The position numbers were made by a program, and so were the translations under genes. From Campylobacteraceae bacterium (lineage in GTDB: Bacteria > Campylobacterota > Campylobacteria > Campylobacterales > Sulfurovaceae), in NCBI GenBank assembly GCA_027081065.1, contig JALWLW010000023.1, positions 1-21,148 on the forward strand: a stretch of 21,148 nucleotides of DNA, given 5' to 3'. Positions 14,980 to 21,148 of this stretch are shown piece after piece; within the stretch, counting starts at the first letter, position 1, and each line of letters opens with the position of its first letter. The notes under the pieces are model-generated. The model made no database searches and was not told the DNA's origin. It saw nothing but the letters and a program-made list of their open reading frames with translations.

Positions 14980-15552
14980 TTACTGTTTTAAAATTTCAGT
15001 TAAAACTTCTTTAAATTCTTGAGGAGTTCGCATTCCTGGGTATTGATTTATAATATTTTCATCTCTATTTACAAACACAAAATTTGGAGTCATCCCACTT
15101 TGCAATCCTAAAGGTAGAGCTTCTAAGTCTTGATTGTAATAAATTGTAATGAAATCTTTTTTCAAAGCTTCTTTAACACTCTCATTACTTAATGTTTCAC
15201 TATCCATTTTATCACAATAATTACAATCAGTTGCTCGAATTGCCAACATAATAATTTTACCATTATTTTTAGCTTGAGTTAAAGCATCTAAGTAACTATG
15301 AATTTCAACTGTATCATTCTTATCAACTACCTCAGCAAAATATTCTTCTTTTATCACTAAATCTTTTTCTACTTCTTGCTCTCTTGCTTGTTCTTCTACT
15401 GTCTTAACAATAGGTAAAGATTCAAGTGACTCATCTATAACTTCCAATTTCGTCGTAATCTCTTCAAGATAGCTCTCTGAAATATACTCATCTGCATATA
15501 AACAGTTCAGCATAATAAATGTAGAAAAAGCCAAAAAATTTAATTTTTTCAT
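14980..15552 (-). CDS. Periplasmic thioredoxin-like protein with CNYC motif
   Basis: 190 residues. A signal peptide is visible: basic MKKLN, hydrophobic core, and a cleavage site after LYA. An acidic, probably extended region (about 25-80) precedes a thioredoxin fold of the SoxW/thioredoxin_7 type, with the redox motif ATDCNYCDKM (about 106-115) and the cis-proline loop GMTPNFVFVN. Such proteins reduce periplasmic disulfides or serve cytochrome and sulfur oxidation pathways; the substrate here is unknown. The cysteine before the predicted cleavage site (MLNCLYA) is not a good lipobox. A good AAGGA stands five bases before the ATG. It follows thiI by 12 bases, so it is probably co-transcribed with ribBA and thiI. 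Confidence 0.85.
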   Translation of the reverse strand: MKKLNFLAFSTFIMLNCLYADEYISESYLEEITTKLEVIDESLESLPIVKTVEEQAREQEVEKDLVIKEEYFAEVVDKNDTVEIHSYLDALTQAKNNGKIIMLAIRATDCNYCDKMDSETLSNESVKEALKKDFITIYYNQDLEALPLGLQSGMTPNFVFVNRDENIINQYPGMRTPQEFKEVLTEILKQ

Positions 15553-15564
15553 ATAGTTCCTTTT

Positions 15565-17037
15565 TTATTCATCACCCTTTATCTTTGGTCTATATACCCT
15601 CACATTTTTATGAGACTCAGCATCATACAAATATTGTGCATGAAGTTGACTCATAACTCCTTTATCGCAGTATAGCAGATATTCCTTGTCCTGTGGTAGT
15701 TTCTTAAATTCAGTTTTGAGCTGATGAAAAGGAATCTTGAGACATTCACAAGGTAGTTCGATCGCTTTTTCTTCACCACGAATGTCAATAACGACATAAT
15801 TTCCACTATCTAAATTATCAATAACTTCAATGGGTGCAGCATTAGTAACATTGTCAATAACCTCATCAACATAAATAGTTTTGGCTTTCTCTACAGCTTT
15901 GTCTAAAATCTCATAGTTAAAACGTTGTGCTTCTTTTGCCATCCGTTTATATGAACCATGGGTAATTGGATTTTTAGAAATCACCCCACAATACTCAGGC
16001 ATATTCTCAGCAAAACGGCGTGTTCCTATTTTAGTAGCAATGTTAATTATCTCTGGCTTATTCATAGTTGCTAAAGGACGAATAACCAACATGTTCGTTG
16101 CTTCATCAATTAGGGCTAAATTTCTAAGTGTTTGGCTCGATACTTGGGCAATTGACTCTCCTGTGACCAAGGCATCTATTTCCATTGCTTTAGCAATTTT
16201 TTCTGATGCCATAAGCATAAGACGCTTAAGTGTAACACCCATGTAAGTCTCAGGAGTTGAGCGAAATATTTCTGTTAGTACATCATCAAAAGGTACAGAG
16301 ATAATTTTCACACGATGAGAAGCTCCAAACTTATTCCACAAGTAAAAAGAGACCTGTTTAACTCCAATCTCATGAGCAATTCCCCCAAGATTAAAGAAGA
16401 TAAAATGCGTTTTCAGTCCACGTTTCATGGTCAAATAAGAAGCTACCGTTGAGTCAAACCCACCCGACATAAGGGACAGAATATCCCCTTGTGTTCCAAT
16501 AGGGTAACCTCCCAAAGCTATATGATTGTCAGTAATGACATTTAATTGATTATTAATAAGTTCTAAACGTATCATTACTTCATAATGATGCAAGTCCACC
16601 CCTTTAGCTTTTGAATGAGCTAAAAGATACCCACCAACTGTTCGCTCTATTTCAGAAGAGTTAAATGCATGTTTTCCTGAACGCTTGGTACGTACTACAA
16701 AGGTTTTACCCTCTAGGCTATCGGATACGATTTCACAGACTTTTTCCTTAATTTCATCTAAAGTATTAATATTATCAAATTGTAAAGCTTCTAATATCTG
16801 CTCTATCCCTGGAGTATTTAAAAGCCTAACTCTTACGCTATCTACTACTTCTATAGGACATACGACCTCTATTTTATCTGAAAATTTTCTAACGTCAATA
16901 TCTTCATTAATTTCAGATAACAGCTTCATAAGATTGTTGTAGAGTTGTCCTACCATCTGTTTTTTAGCTGATGAGCCTTTGACCATAATTTCAGGAAAAA
17001 ATTTTAAAATAAATTTTTGAGTACTAACTTTTGTCAT
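15565..17037 (-). CDS. thiI: tRNA 4-thiouridine synthase ThiI with rhodanese domain
   Basis: 490 residues, the long form. The N-terminal ferredoxin-like and THUMP domains span about 1-175. The PP-loop ATPase domain has SGGFDS at 191-196. A C-terminal rhodanese domain carries the persulfide cysteine in YCDKGVMS (Cys457). MPEYCGVIS provides Cys350, matching the cysteine of E. coli (Cys344) that forms a disulfide with the rhodanese cysteine (Cys456). ThiI makes 4-thiouridine at position 8 of tRNA and, in the long form, passes sulfur to ThiS for thiamine synthesis. The ATG is one base after the ribBA stop with no clear Shine-Dalgarno, so translation is probably coupled. The sulfur donor IscS is not in the window. 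Confidence 0.96.
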   Translation of the reverse strand: MTKVSTQKFILKFFPEIMVKGSSAKKQMVGQLYNNLMKLLSEINEDIDVRKFSDKIEVVCPIEVVDSVRVRLLNTPGIEQILEALQFDNINTLDEIKEKVCEIVSDSLEGKTFVVRTKRSGKHAFNSSEIERTVGGYLLAHSKAKGVDLHHYEVMIRLELINNQLNVITDNHIALGGYPIGTQGDILSLMSGGFDSTVASYLTMKRGLKTHFIFFNLGGIAHEIGVKQVSFYLWNKFGASHRVKIISVPFDDVLTEIFRSTPETYMGVTLKRLMLMASEKIAKAMEIDALVTGESIAQVSSQTLRNLALIDEATNMLVIRPLATMNKPEIINIATKIGTRRFAENMPEYCGVISKNPITHGSYKRMAKEAQRFNYEILDKAVEKAKTIYVDEVIDNVTNAAPIEVIDNLDSGNYVVIDIRGEEKAIELPCECLKIPFHQLKTEFKKLPQDKEYLLYCDKGVMSQLHAQYLYDAESHKNVRVYRPKIKGDE

Positions 17038-17038
17038 A

Positions 17039-18073
17039 TTAAAAGGTCGCTATCTTCTCTACAACATTTAGTCCAAACCCAGCAAGACCTACAAATTCTG
17101 TCTCTTTACTAGCTGTTAAAAGTTTAATATGTTCAATACCCAAGTCTTTTAAAATTTGAGCCCCTACCCCATACTCTTTGGCTTGTTCTTTTGAAATGGT
17201 CATGGTATCTAAAAAAATACATACCCCACCATTAAGCTTTAAATACTCTAATGAAGAGTTAATAAGGTCAAAACGTTTTTGATTTAAAAGTAAGTCTACA
17301 TCTGTTCCTATATTATGAAACTTTACATTCTCTGTTTCATGGGTTTTATAAAATTGAACAACTTTATGAATACGTCCCAAATGGTCTTCATAGGAAATTT
17401 GATTGACTTTAGTGTCTAACACAATTATCTCTTCTTCAGCCACACGTTTAACCAACTGTTCATTGGCTAAACGATACTCTACTAAATCTGAGATGTAGAC
17501 AATTGGCATATTATGTTTTTGCGAAAAAATTTCTAAATCATCATGACGTGCCATTGTACCATCGTCTTTAATAATCTCACAAATAACCCCAACAGGTGCT
17601 AAACCTGCTAATTTACAAATGTCAACTGAGCCCTCTGTGTGACCAGTACGCACTAAAACACCACCATCTTTTGCAATAAGAGGAAAAATATGACCAGGTC
17701 TTACAAAGTCAGAAGCTTTGGTTAAAGGATTAGCTAATTTAGAGATACAATCATCACGTTCAGCTGAAGAGATTCCAGTATCAGCTGTAGCTGAATCAAT
17801 AGAGACTGTAAACGCTGTCTCATGATTAGATATATTATTAGAAACCATTGGTATCAACTCTAATTTTTGAGCTAACTCTTTAGGTAAAGGAGTACAAATA
17901 AGCCCTCTTGCCTCTTTTGCCATAAAATTTACCATATCAGGGGTTGAGTGTGTCGCAGCATAAACTAAGTCACCTTCATTTTCTCTATCCTCATCATCCA
18001 TCATGATAACCATACGACCTTTTTTAATCTCATTGATTGCTATTTCAACTCTCTTTAATGCTTCTACTGACAT
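17039..18073 (-). CDS. ribBA: 3,4-dihydroxy-2-butanone 4-phosphate synthase with degenerate GTP cyclohydrolase II half
   Basis: 344 residues. The N-terminal 200 residues are a complete RibB domain, which converts ribulose 5-phosphate to dihydroxybutanone phosphate in riboflavin synthesis. Visible are the acidic loop MMDDEDRENEGDL (about 24-36), FVRPGHIFPL, VRTGHTEGSVD and DGTMARHDDLE. The C-terminal half has the trace of a RibA fold (YGVGAQILKDLGI; EFVGLAGFGLNVVEKI). However, the zinc motif with HSECLTGD and RCDCG, and the catalytic Asp/Arg segment, are missing. This matches the known situation in Helicobacter and Campylobacter, where this protein supplies only RibB activity and a separate RibA exists. 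ATG start with AAAGGA seven bases before it; heads the ribBA-thiI-thioredoxin group. Confidence 0.94.
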   Translation of the reverse strand: MSVEALKRVEIAINEIKKGRMVIMMDDEDRENEGDLVYAATHSTPDMVNFMAKEARGLICTPLPKELAQKLELIPMVSNNISNHETAFTVSIDSATADTGISSAERDDCISKLANPLTKASDFVRPGHIFPLIAKDGGVLVRTGHTEGSVDICKLAGLAPVGVICEIIKDDGTMARHDDLEIFSQKHNMPIVYISDLVEYRLANEQLVKRVAEEEIIVLDTKVNQISYEDHLGRIHKVVQFYKTHETENVKFHNIGTDVDLLLNQKRFDLINSSLEYLKLNGGVCIFLDTMTISKEQAKEYGVGAQILKDLGIEHIKLLTASKETEFVGLAGFGLNVVEKIATF

Positions 18074-18217
18074 TCGTAGTTCCTTTTGCTTTTATACACT
18101 TAATAATTTATCACGAATTATGCCATAGATATTTTATAAGAAGTTTTTTTGATGAGAGATGATTAAAATAGAAAATAATTTGAGAGTTTTAAATGTTCAG
18201 AAAATAAAAAAATAAAG

Positions 18218-18293
18218 TGGAGCGGGAAACGAGATTCGAACTCGCGACATCCTGCTTGGAAGGCAGGGGCTCTAGCCACTGAGCTATTCCCGC
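18218..18293 (-). tRNA. tRNA-Gly (TCC)
   Basis: 76 nt with encoded CCA. The acceptor stem is GCGGGAA/TTCCCGC with discriminator T. The anticodon stem CCTGC/GCAGG encloses CTTCCAA, giving anticodon TCC. The T loop is TTCGAAT. Last gene of a four-tRNA operon; no hairpin terminator is visible after it, only a T-rich stretch. Confidence 0.96.
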
Positions 18294-18337
18294 ATTATTG
18301 AATCAATATCAATAAGCTTAAAAAATATTTGTCAATA

Positions 18338-18414
<77 letters not shown>

Positions 18415-18452
18415 ACATGTAAACTAACTTTATCTTTAAAAAATATTTATCT

Positions 18453-18529
<77 letters not shown>

Positions 18530-18583
18530 TTCATCAAACAAATTAAATAATGTAATTGGCTTATAAATATTTAGTACAAATTA

Positions 18584-18658
18584 TGGATGGGGTAGAGGGA
18601 TTCGAACCCCCGAATGTCAGTACCAAAAACTGATGCCTTACCGCTTGGCGATACCCCA
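18584..18658 (-). tRNA. tRNA-Gln (TTG)
   Basis: 75 nt with encoded CCA. The acceptor stem is TGGGGTA/TACCCCA. The anticodon stem TCAGT/ACTGA encloses TTTTGGT, giving anticodon TTG. The T loop is TTCGAAT. First gene of the tRNA operon, about 25 bases after the predicted transcription start. Confidence 0.96.
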
Positions 18659-18667
18659 AAAAATGCT

Positions 18668-18682
18668 ACACATTGTTTGTGT
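18668..18682 (-). other. Small hairpin in the tRNA operon leader
   Basis: ACACA (18668-18672) can pair with TGTGT (18678-18682) around a five-base loop, between the promoter and tRNA-Gln. It may guide processing of the 5' leader. Short, so uncertain. Confidence 0.3.
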
Positions 18683-18689
18683 GGACGGC

Positions 18690-18718
18690 ATTATAGAGTA
18701 TCTTAAAGAGAATGTCAA
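18690..18718 (-). promoter_or_regulatory. Perfect consensus sigma-70 promoter of the tRNA operon
   Basis: On the minus strand TTGACA (18718-18713) and TATAAT (18695-18690) are separated by exactly 17 bases. The region after the -10 box reads GCCGTCC, a G+C-rich discriminator of the kind seen in stable-RNA promoters under stringent control. It is the only promoter in the window with both consensus hexamers. Confidence 0.9.
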
Positions 18719-18754
18719 GAGTTTCCTTCAAGTTTTACTCTAAATATTACAAAT

Positions 18755-19777
18755 TTAACAAATTATTCCTGAACCGATTACTTTATTATCTTCATAAAAA
18801 ACAGCTACTTGTCCATAAGCTAAACCAAATACAACTTCACTTAATTCTACAACTCCACTCTCACCCTCTATTTTTACCTTACAGGGAATAGCACGTGTTC
18901 GATAACGCACTTTAACTGTTGAATTAAATTCAGTAGCCTCTTCAAAAAGATTAATCTGTTTAATCTTAAAACTATTCACTTCTAAAGCCTCTTTTTTACC
19001 CACTACTATTTGATTTTTTTCTGGTTTTATCTCTACCACGAAGTGAGGGTCATGTGCACCATCTACAGTAAAACCTCTTCGTTTACCAATGGTATAATGC
19101 ATATATCCCTTATGTTTTCCAACAACTTTTCCTGCTACATCTACCACTTCACCTGCTAAGTCAATATCCATATGACGCTCTAGCACTTCTGTATAATTAT
19201 TTTCTACAAAACAAATCTCTGAACTCTCTTTTTGTGTAGCAAAATCAGCTAACAGAGGAATCTTAGAAGCATAAGCTTTAACATCTTCTTTTCTCCATGT
19301 TCCCAAAGGAAAAACCAACTTTTTCAAGGTCTCTTTTCGTACTTGAGCTAAAAAATAACTTTGGTCTTTAGTCTCATCATCAGCCATATATAAAAAATCA
19401 CCATCACATTTAATATAGTGCCCTGTAGCTACTTTTTCAATACCTAAACTCTCTGCAAACTCAACCATTTGTCCAAACTTAATATTTCTATTACACATCA
19501 CACAAGGATTAGGCGTTAAGCCCTCTTTATAAGTATCTACAAAATAGTCATAAACATTATCTTTAAATGCCAATGCTAAATCATGGAAATGTACTTCAAC
19601 CCCTAAATATTCAGCAACTCGCTTCACTTTTTCAAAATTACTTTCATGATAACCAGGCTTATTATGTAATTTCAAATAGACACCAACTACTTCATAACCC
19701 TCTTTTTGCAAAAGTATGCTTGTTACCGTAGAGTCCACACCTCCTGACATCCCAACTAAAATTTTTTTCTTTTTCAT
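18755..19777 (-). CDS. mnmA: tRNA 2-thiouridine(34) synthase MnmA
   Basis: 340 residues. MnmA adenylates and thiolates U34 of tRNA-Lys, tRNA-Glu and tRNA-Gln. The PP-loop SGGVDS is at 11-16. The two catalytic cysteines are seen in TPNPCVMCN (Cys92) and SSEICFV (Cys189). HYTIGKRRG and the C-terminal beta-barrel with [20 protein letters not shown] complete the family pattern. The ATG is 14 bases after the flhF stop, so it is probably in the folK-flhF transcript. Two of the tRNA species handled by this window's modification genes are close by, including tRNA-Gln(TTG), a direct MnmA substrate, at 18584-18658. Confidence 0.97.
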   Translation of the reverse strand: MKKKKILVGMSGGVDSTVTSILLQKEGYEVVGVYLKLHNKPGYHESNFEKVKRVAEYLGVEVHFHDLALAFKDNVYDYFVDTYKEGLTPNPCVMCNRNIKFGQMVEFAESLGIEKVATGHYIKCDGDFLYMADDETKDQSYFLAQVRKETLKKLVFPLGTWRKEDVKAYASKIPLLADFATQKESSEICFVENNYTEVLERHMDIDLAGEVVDVAGKVVGKHKGYMHYTIGKRRGFTVDGAHDPHFVVEIKPEKNQIVVGKKEALEVNSFKIKQINLFEEATEFNSTVKVRYRTRAIPCKVKIEGESGVVELSEVVFGLAYGQVAVFYEDNKVIGSGIIC

Positions 19778-19791
19778 TTCTCTTCCTCTTT

Positions 19792-20652
19792 TTAAAATTC
19801 CTGCATAAACTCTTGAAGTAAATACTCTTTACTCGCCACAATTAAGTCTTCTGGAATCTGTTGCCCTGTTGAAATATATGCCACAGGCTTCTTTTGTTCT
19901 ATTAAAAAATTAATCAAATCAGATAAATCACAAGTCTCATCTAACTTTGTCAAAATTAAATTGTCTATACCAAAAGCTTTAAAATCACTATCAACCCGTG
20001 TAAGGTCTTTTGTTTTTGAAGTTGCTGAAATGACTAAAGAAATTTGTATGTTGTAAATTGTATTCATCTCAATAAAATCAATAAGATTTTCTAACTCTTC
20101 TAAGTTTTCACCTCGACTTCCAGCTGTGTCAATAAATAAAATATCATATGTCTCCTCTAAAATTACCTCTAAAGGTAACAAAGGTATTTCCATTGCATCA
20201 GCATAATTTTCAAGCTGTTCTTTTGCACCAACTTTCTGACGATCAAAATTAATAAAACCTACCTTATGTGACTTCTCTAAATAGTACTTATATCGTGCTG
20301 CTAACTTTCCAACTACGGAACTCTTACCTATACCTGTACTACCAACTACAATATGAACTGTTTTCTCTAAAATTTTTCGCTCATTTTGAACCGTTAGCAA
20401 GGAGTCTATCTCTTCTAAAACATAGGCAATTAAAATCTCTTCATCTTCCTCAAAAGATGTACCAGCTAAAGAAGCCAAAAGTTTTTCTGTCCAAGCTTGG
20501 TCTAAACCATGAGCGACAAATCTGTCAGCAACCTTTTTAATAAAAGGGGTATGAGCTAAAACATCTTTTGCCAGTGAACCATGCATCAAAGTAATCTCTT
20601 CTCTTAACGCACGAACATCATCAACAGTTAAAAGTTTTTCATCTTTAGACAT
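19792..20652 (-). CDS. flhF: FlhF-type SRP GTPase without the B domain
   Basis: 286 residues from ATG at 20652, eight bases after the folK stop, with AAGAG six bases before it. A longer frame back to 20718 would overlap folK and has no better site. It holds an N domain (about 1-90) and a G domain: GSTGIGKSS (104-112), [28 protein letters not shown] and TKLDET, all typical of FlhF rather than Ffh or FtsY. FlhF normally has an N-terminal B domain and is 370-480 residues long; here that domain is missing. FlhF directs polar flagellum placement and number together with FlhG. In Campylobacter folK and flhF are followed by flhG, fliA, fliM and fliY; here mnmA follows at once. Function in this organism is uncertain. 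Confidence 0.88.
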   Translation of the reverse strand: MSKDEKLLTVDDVRALREEITLMHGSLAKDVLAHTPFIKKVADRFVAHGLDQAWTEKLLASLAGTSFEEDEEILIAYVLEEIDSLLTVQNERKILEKTVHIVVGSTGIGKSSVVGKLAARYKYYLEKSHKVGFINFDRQKVGAKEQLENYADAMEIPLLPLEVILEETYDILFIDTAGSRGENLEELENLIDFIEMNTIYNIQISLVISATSKTKDLTRVDSDFKAFGIDNLILTKLDETCDLSDLINFLIEQKKPVAYISTGQQIPEDLIVASKEYLLQEFMQEF

Positions 20653-20660
20653 AGCAACTC

Positions 20661-21119
20661 TTAGATTTTGGTTTTGAGATAAGTTAAAGGAATAATCACC
20701 GAAGTCCGACTCCTCCAATGAGGATGAGGAATGGTTAACTCTTTTGAGTCCATCTTTACATTCTCGTAAAATATCATATCGATATCTAACGTACGAGGAG
20801 CATCGGGAAATGAGCGTCTTCTTCCAAACTTTTTTTCTATATGCAAAATATAGCGTAAAAGTGCTTTAGGTCGTAAACATGTTTTCACAATTATTAATGA
20901 ATTATGAAAGTCATCTTGTTCCAAATAGCCAAATGGTGGATTTTTTAATATCGGTGAAGTTTCAATAATATCTACAAAAGGAGAAGCACTTAAATATATA
21001 AAAAGATGATTAAACCGACGAGAAACATCCCCAATGTTTCCTCCTATTCCTAATGTAGCTTGAAAAGGTTTTCTAGATACCTTTTTTGATAAATATGGAT
21101 AATTTTTTTGAAATATCAT
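20661..21119 (-). CDS. folK: 6-hydroxymethyl-7,8-dihydropterin pyrophosphokinase
   Basis: 152 residues. HPPK transfers pyrophosphate from ATP to hydroxymethyldihydropterin in folate synthesis. LGIGGNIGD near residue 23 binds the pterin. FGRRRSFPDAPRTLDIDMIFYE holds the two Mg-binding aspartates of RTLDIDMI, and IPHPHWRSR is the conserved C-terminal block. The N-terminus is about 20 residues longer than in the E. coli enzyme. The ATG overlaps a TAA stop of a frame coming from the right edge (TAATG), and AAGGAG lies 11 bases upstream, a slightly long distance that fits coupled translation. Followed by flhF, as in Campylobacter. Confidence 0.94.
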   Translation of the reverse strand: MIFQKNYPYLSKKVSRKPFQATLGIGGNIGDVSRRFNHLFIYLSASPFVDIIETSPILKNPPFGYLEQDDFHNSLIIVKTCLRPKALLRYILHIEKKFGRRRSFPDAPRTLDIDMIFYENVKMDSKELTIPHPHWRSRTSVIIPLTYLKTKI

Positions 21120-21148
21120 TAAATGAGATGCTCCTTGCAGGAGGTAAA
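21119..21148 (-). CDS. Possible 3' end of an upstream gene
   Basis: The last 30 bases, read on the minus strand, give nine codons (FTSCKEHLI) and a TAA that overlaps the folK ATG as TAATG. The tail resembles the ends of M24 aminopeptidases, and pepP is a common neighbour of folK in this phylum. Nine residues cannot prove it. Confidence 0.3.
   Translation of the reverse strand, partial: FTSCKEHLI

Noticed and set aside
18074..18217. FMN riboswitch before ribBA
   Set aside because: No conserved RFN-element blocks are visible; the leader is short and A+T-rich with only a possible -10 box and a good Shine-Dalgarno.
20652..20718. Longer start for flhF giving 308 residues
   Set aside because: It would overlap folK by 58 bases and add a sequence with no FlhF similarity; the ATG after the folK stop has a better ribosome-binding site.

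Overview
This is an A+T-rich chromosomal window of housekeeping genes, nearly all on the minus strand. It most likely comes from a member of the Campylobacterota (Epsilonproteobacteria). The main grounds are: a 344-residue RibBA whose GTP cyclohydrolase II half has lost its zinc and catalytic motifs, as in Helicobacter and Campylobacter; the order proS-fxsA-hemC, which recalls Campylobacter; the junction folK-flhF; and an HdrB/SdhE-like subunit. A flhF gene without its membrane-associated B domain, placed next to mnmA rather than flhG/fliA, suggests a lineage that has lost flagella (Sulfurovum-like). The taxonomy is inference; no rRNA or marker search was possible.

Layout, left to right. The 3' end of an HdrB/SdhE-like CCG-domain gene (+) converges on truD (-) across a strong hairpin. 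Next come tRNA-Met(CAT) and rodA, both on the minus strand. A 222-bp gap holds a 114-bp segment bounded by a perfect 12-bp inverted repeat. An RhlE-type DEAD-box helicase (-) and yebC (+) are fired from tightly packed divergent promoters. A second DEAD-box helicase (-) converges on yebC and appears to start at a non-canonical ATC codon. From about 10.3 kb down to 6.4 kb, one probable operon runs proS, fxsA, a DsbC/DsbG-like thiol-disulfide protein, hemC and a small two-helix membrane protein. Upstream of it lie a voltage-gated-like K+ channel with two RCK domains, gpsA and a TerB-like helical protein, closely packed. Then come a YbiT-type ABC-F ATPase and the tight set ribBA, thiI and a periplasmic thioredoxin-like protein. 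A tRNA operon (Gln, fMet, fMet, Gly) follows, read from a perfect consensus sigma-70 promoter. The window ends with folK, flhF and mnmA in tandem.

Functional themes are tRNA biology (TruD, ThiI, MnmA, ProRS, five tRNAs), RNA and translation factors (two DEAD-box helicases, ABC-F, YebC family), cofactors (HemC, RibBA, FolK, ThiI), envelope (RodA, GpsA, FxsA, two thioredoxin-fold proteins) and potassium handling.

I see no mobile element with a transposase, no prophage, no CRISPR array and no defence system. The window reads as ordinary core genome with several local oddities: a probable ATC start, an FlhF without its B domain, a ProRS without its editing insertion, the inverted-repeat element, duplicated initiator tRNA genes and a probably leaderless channel mRNA.
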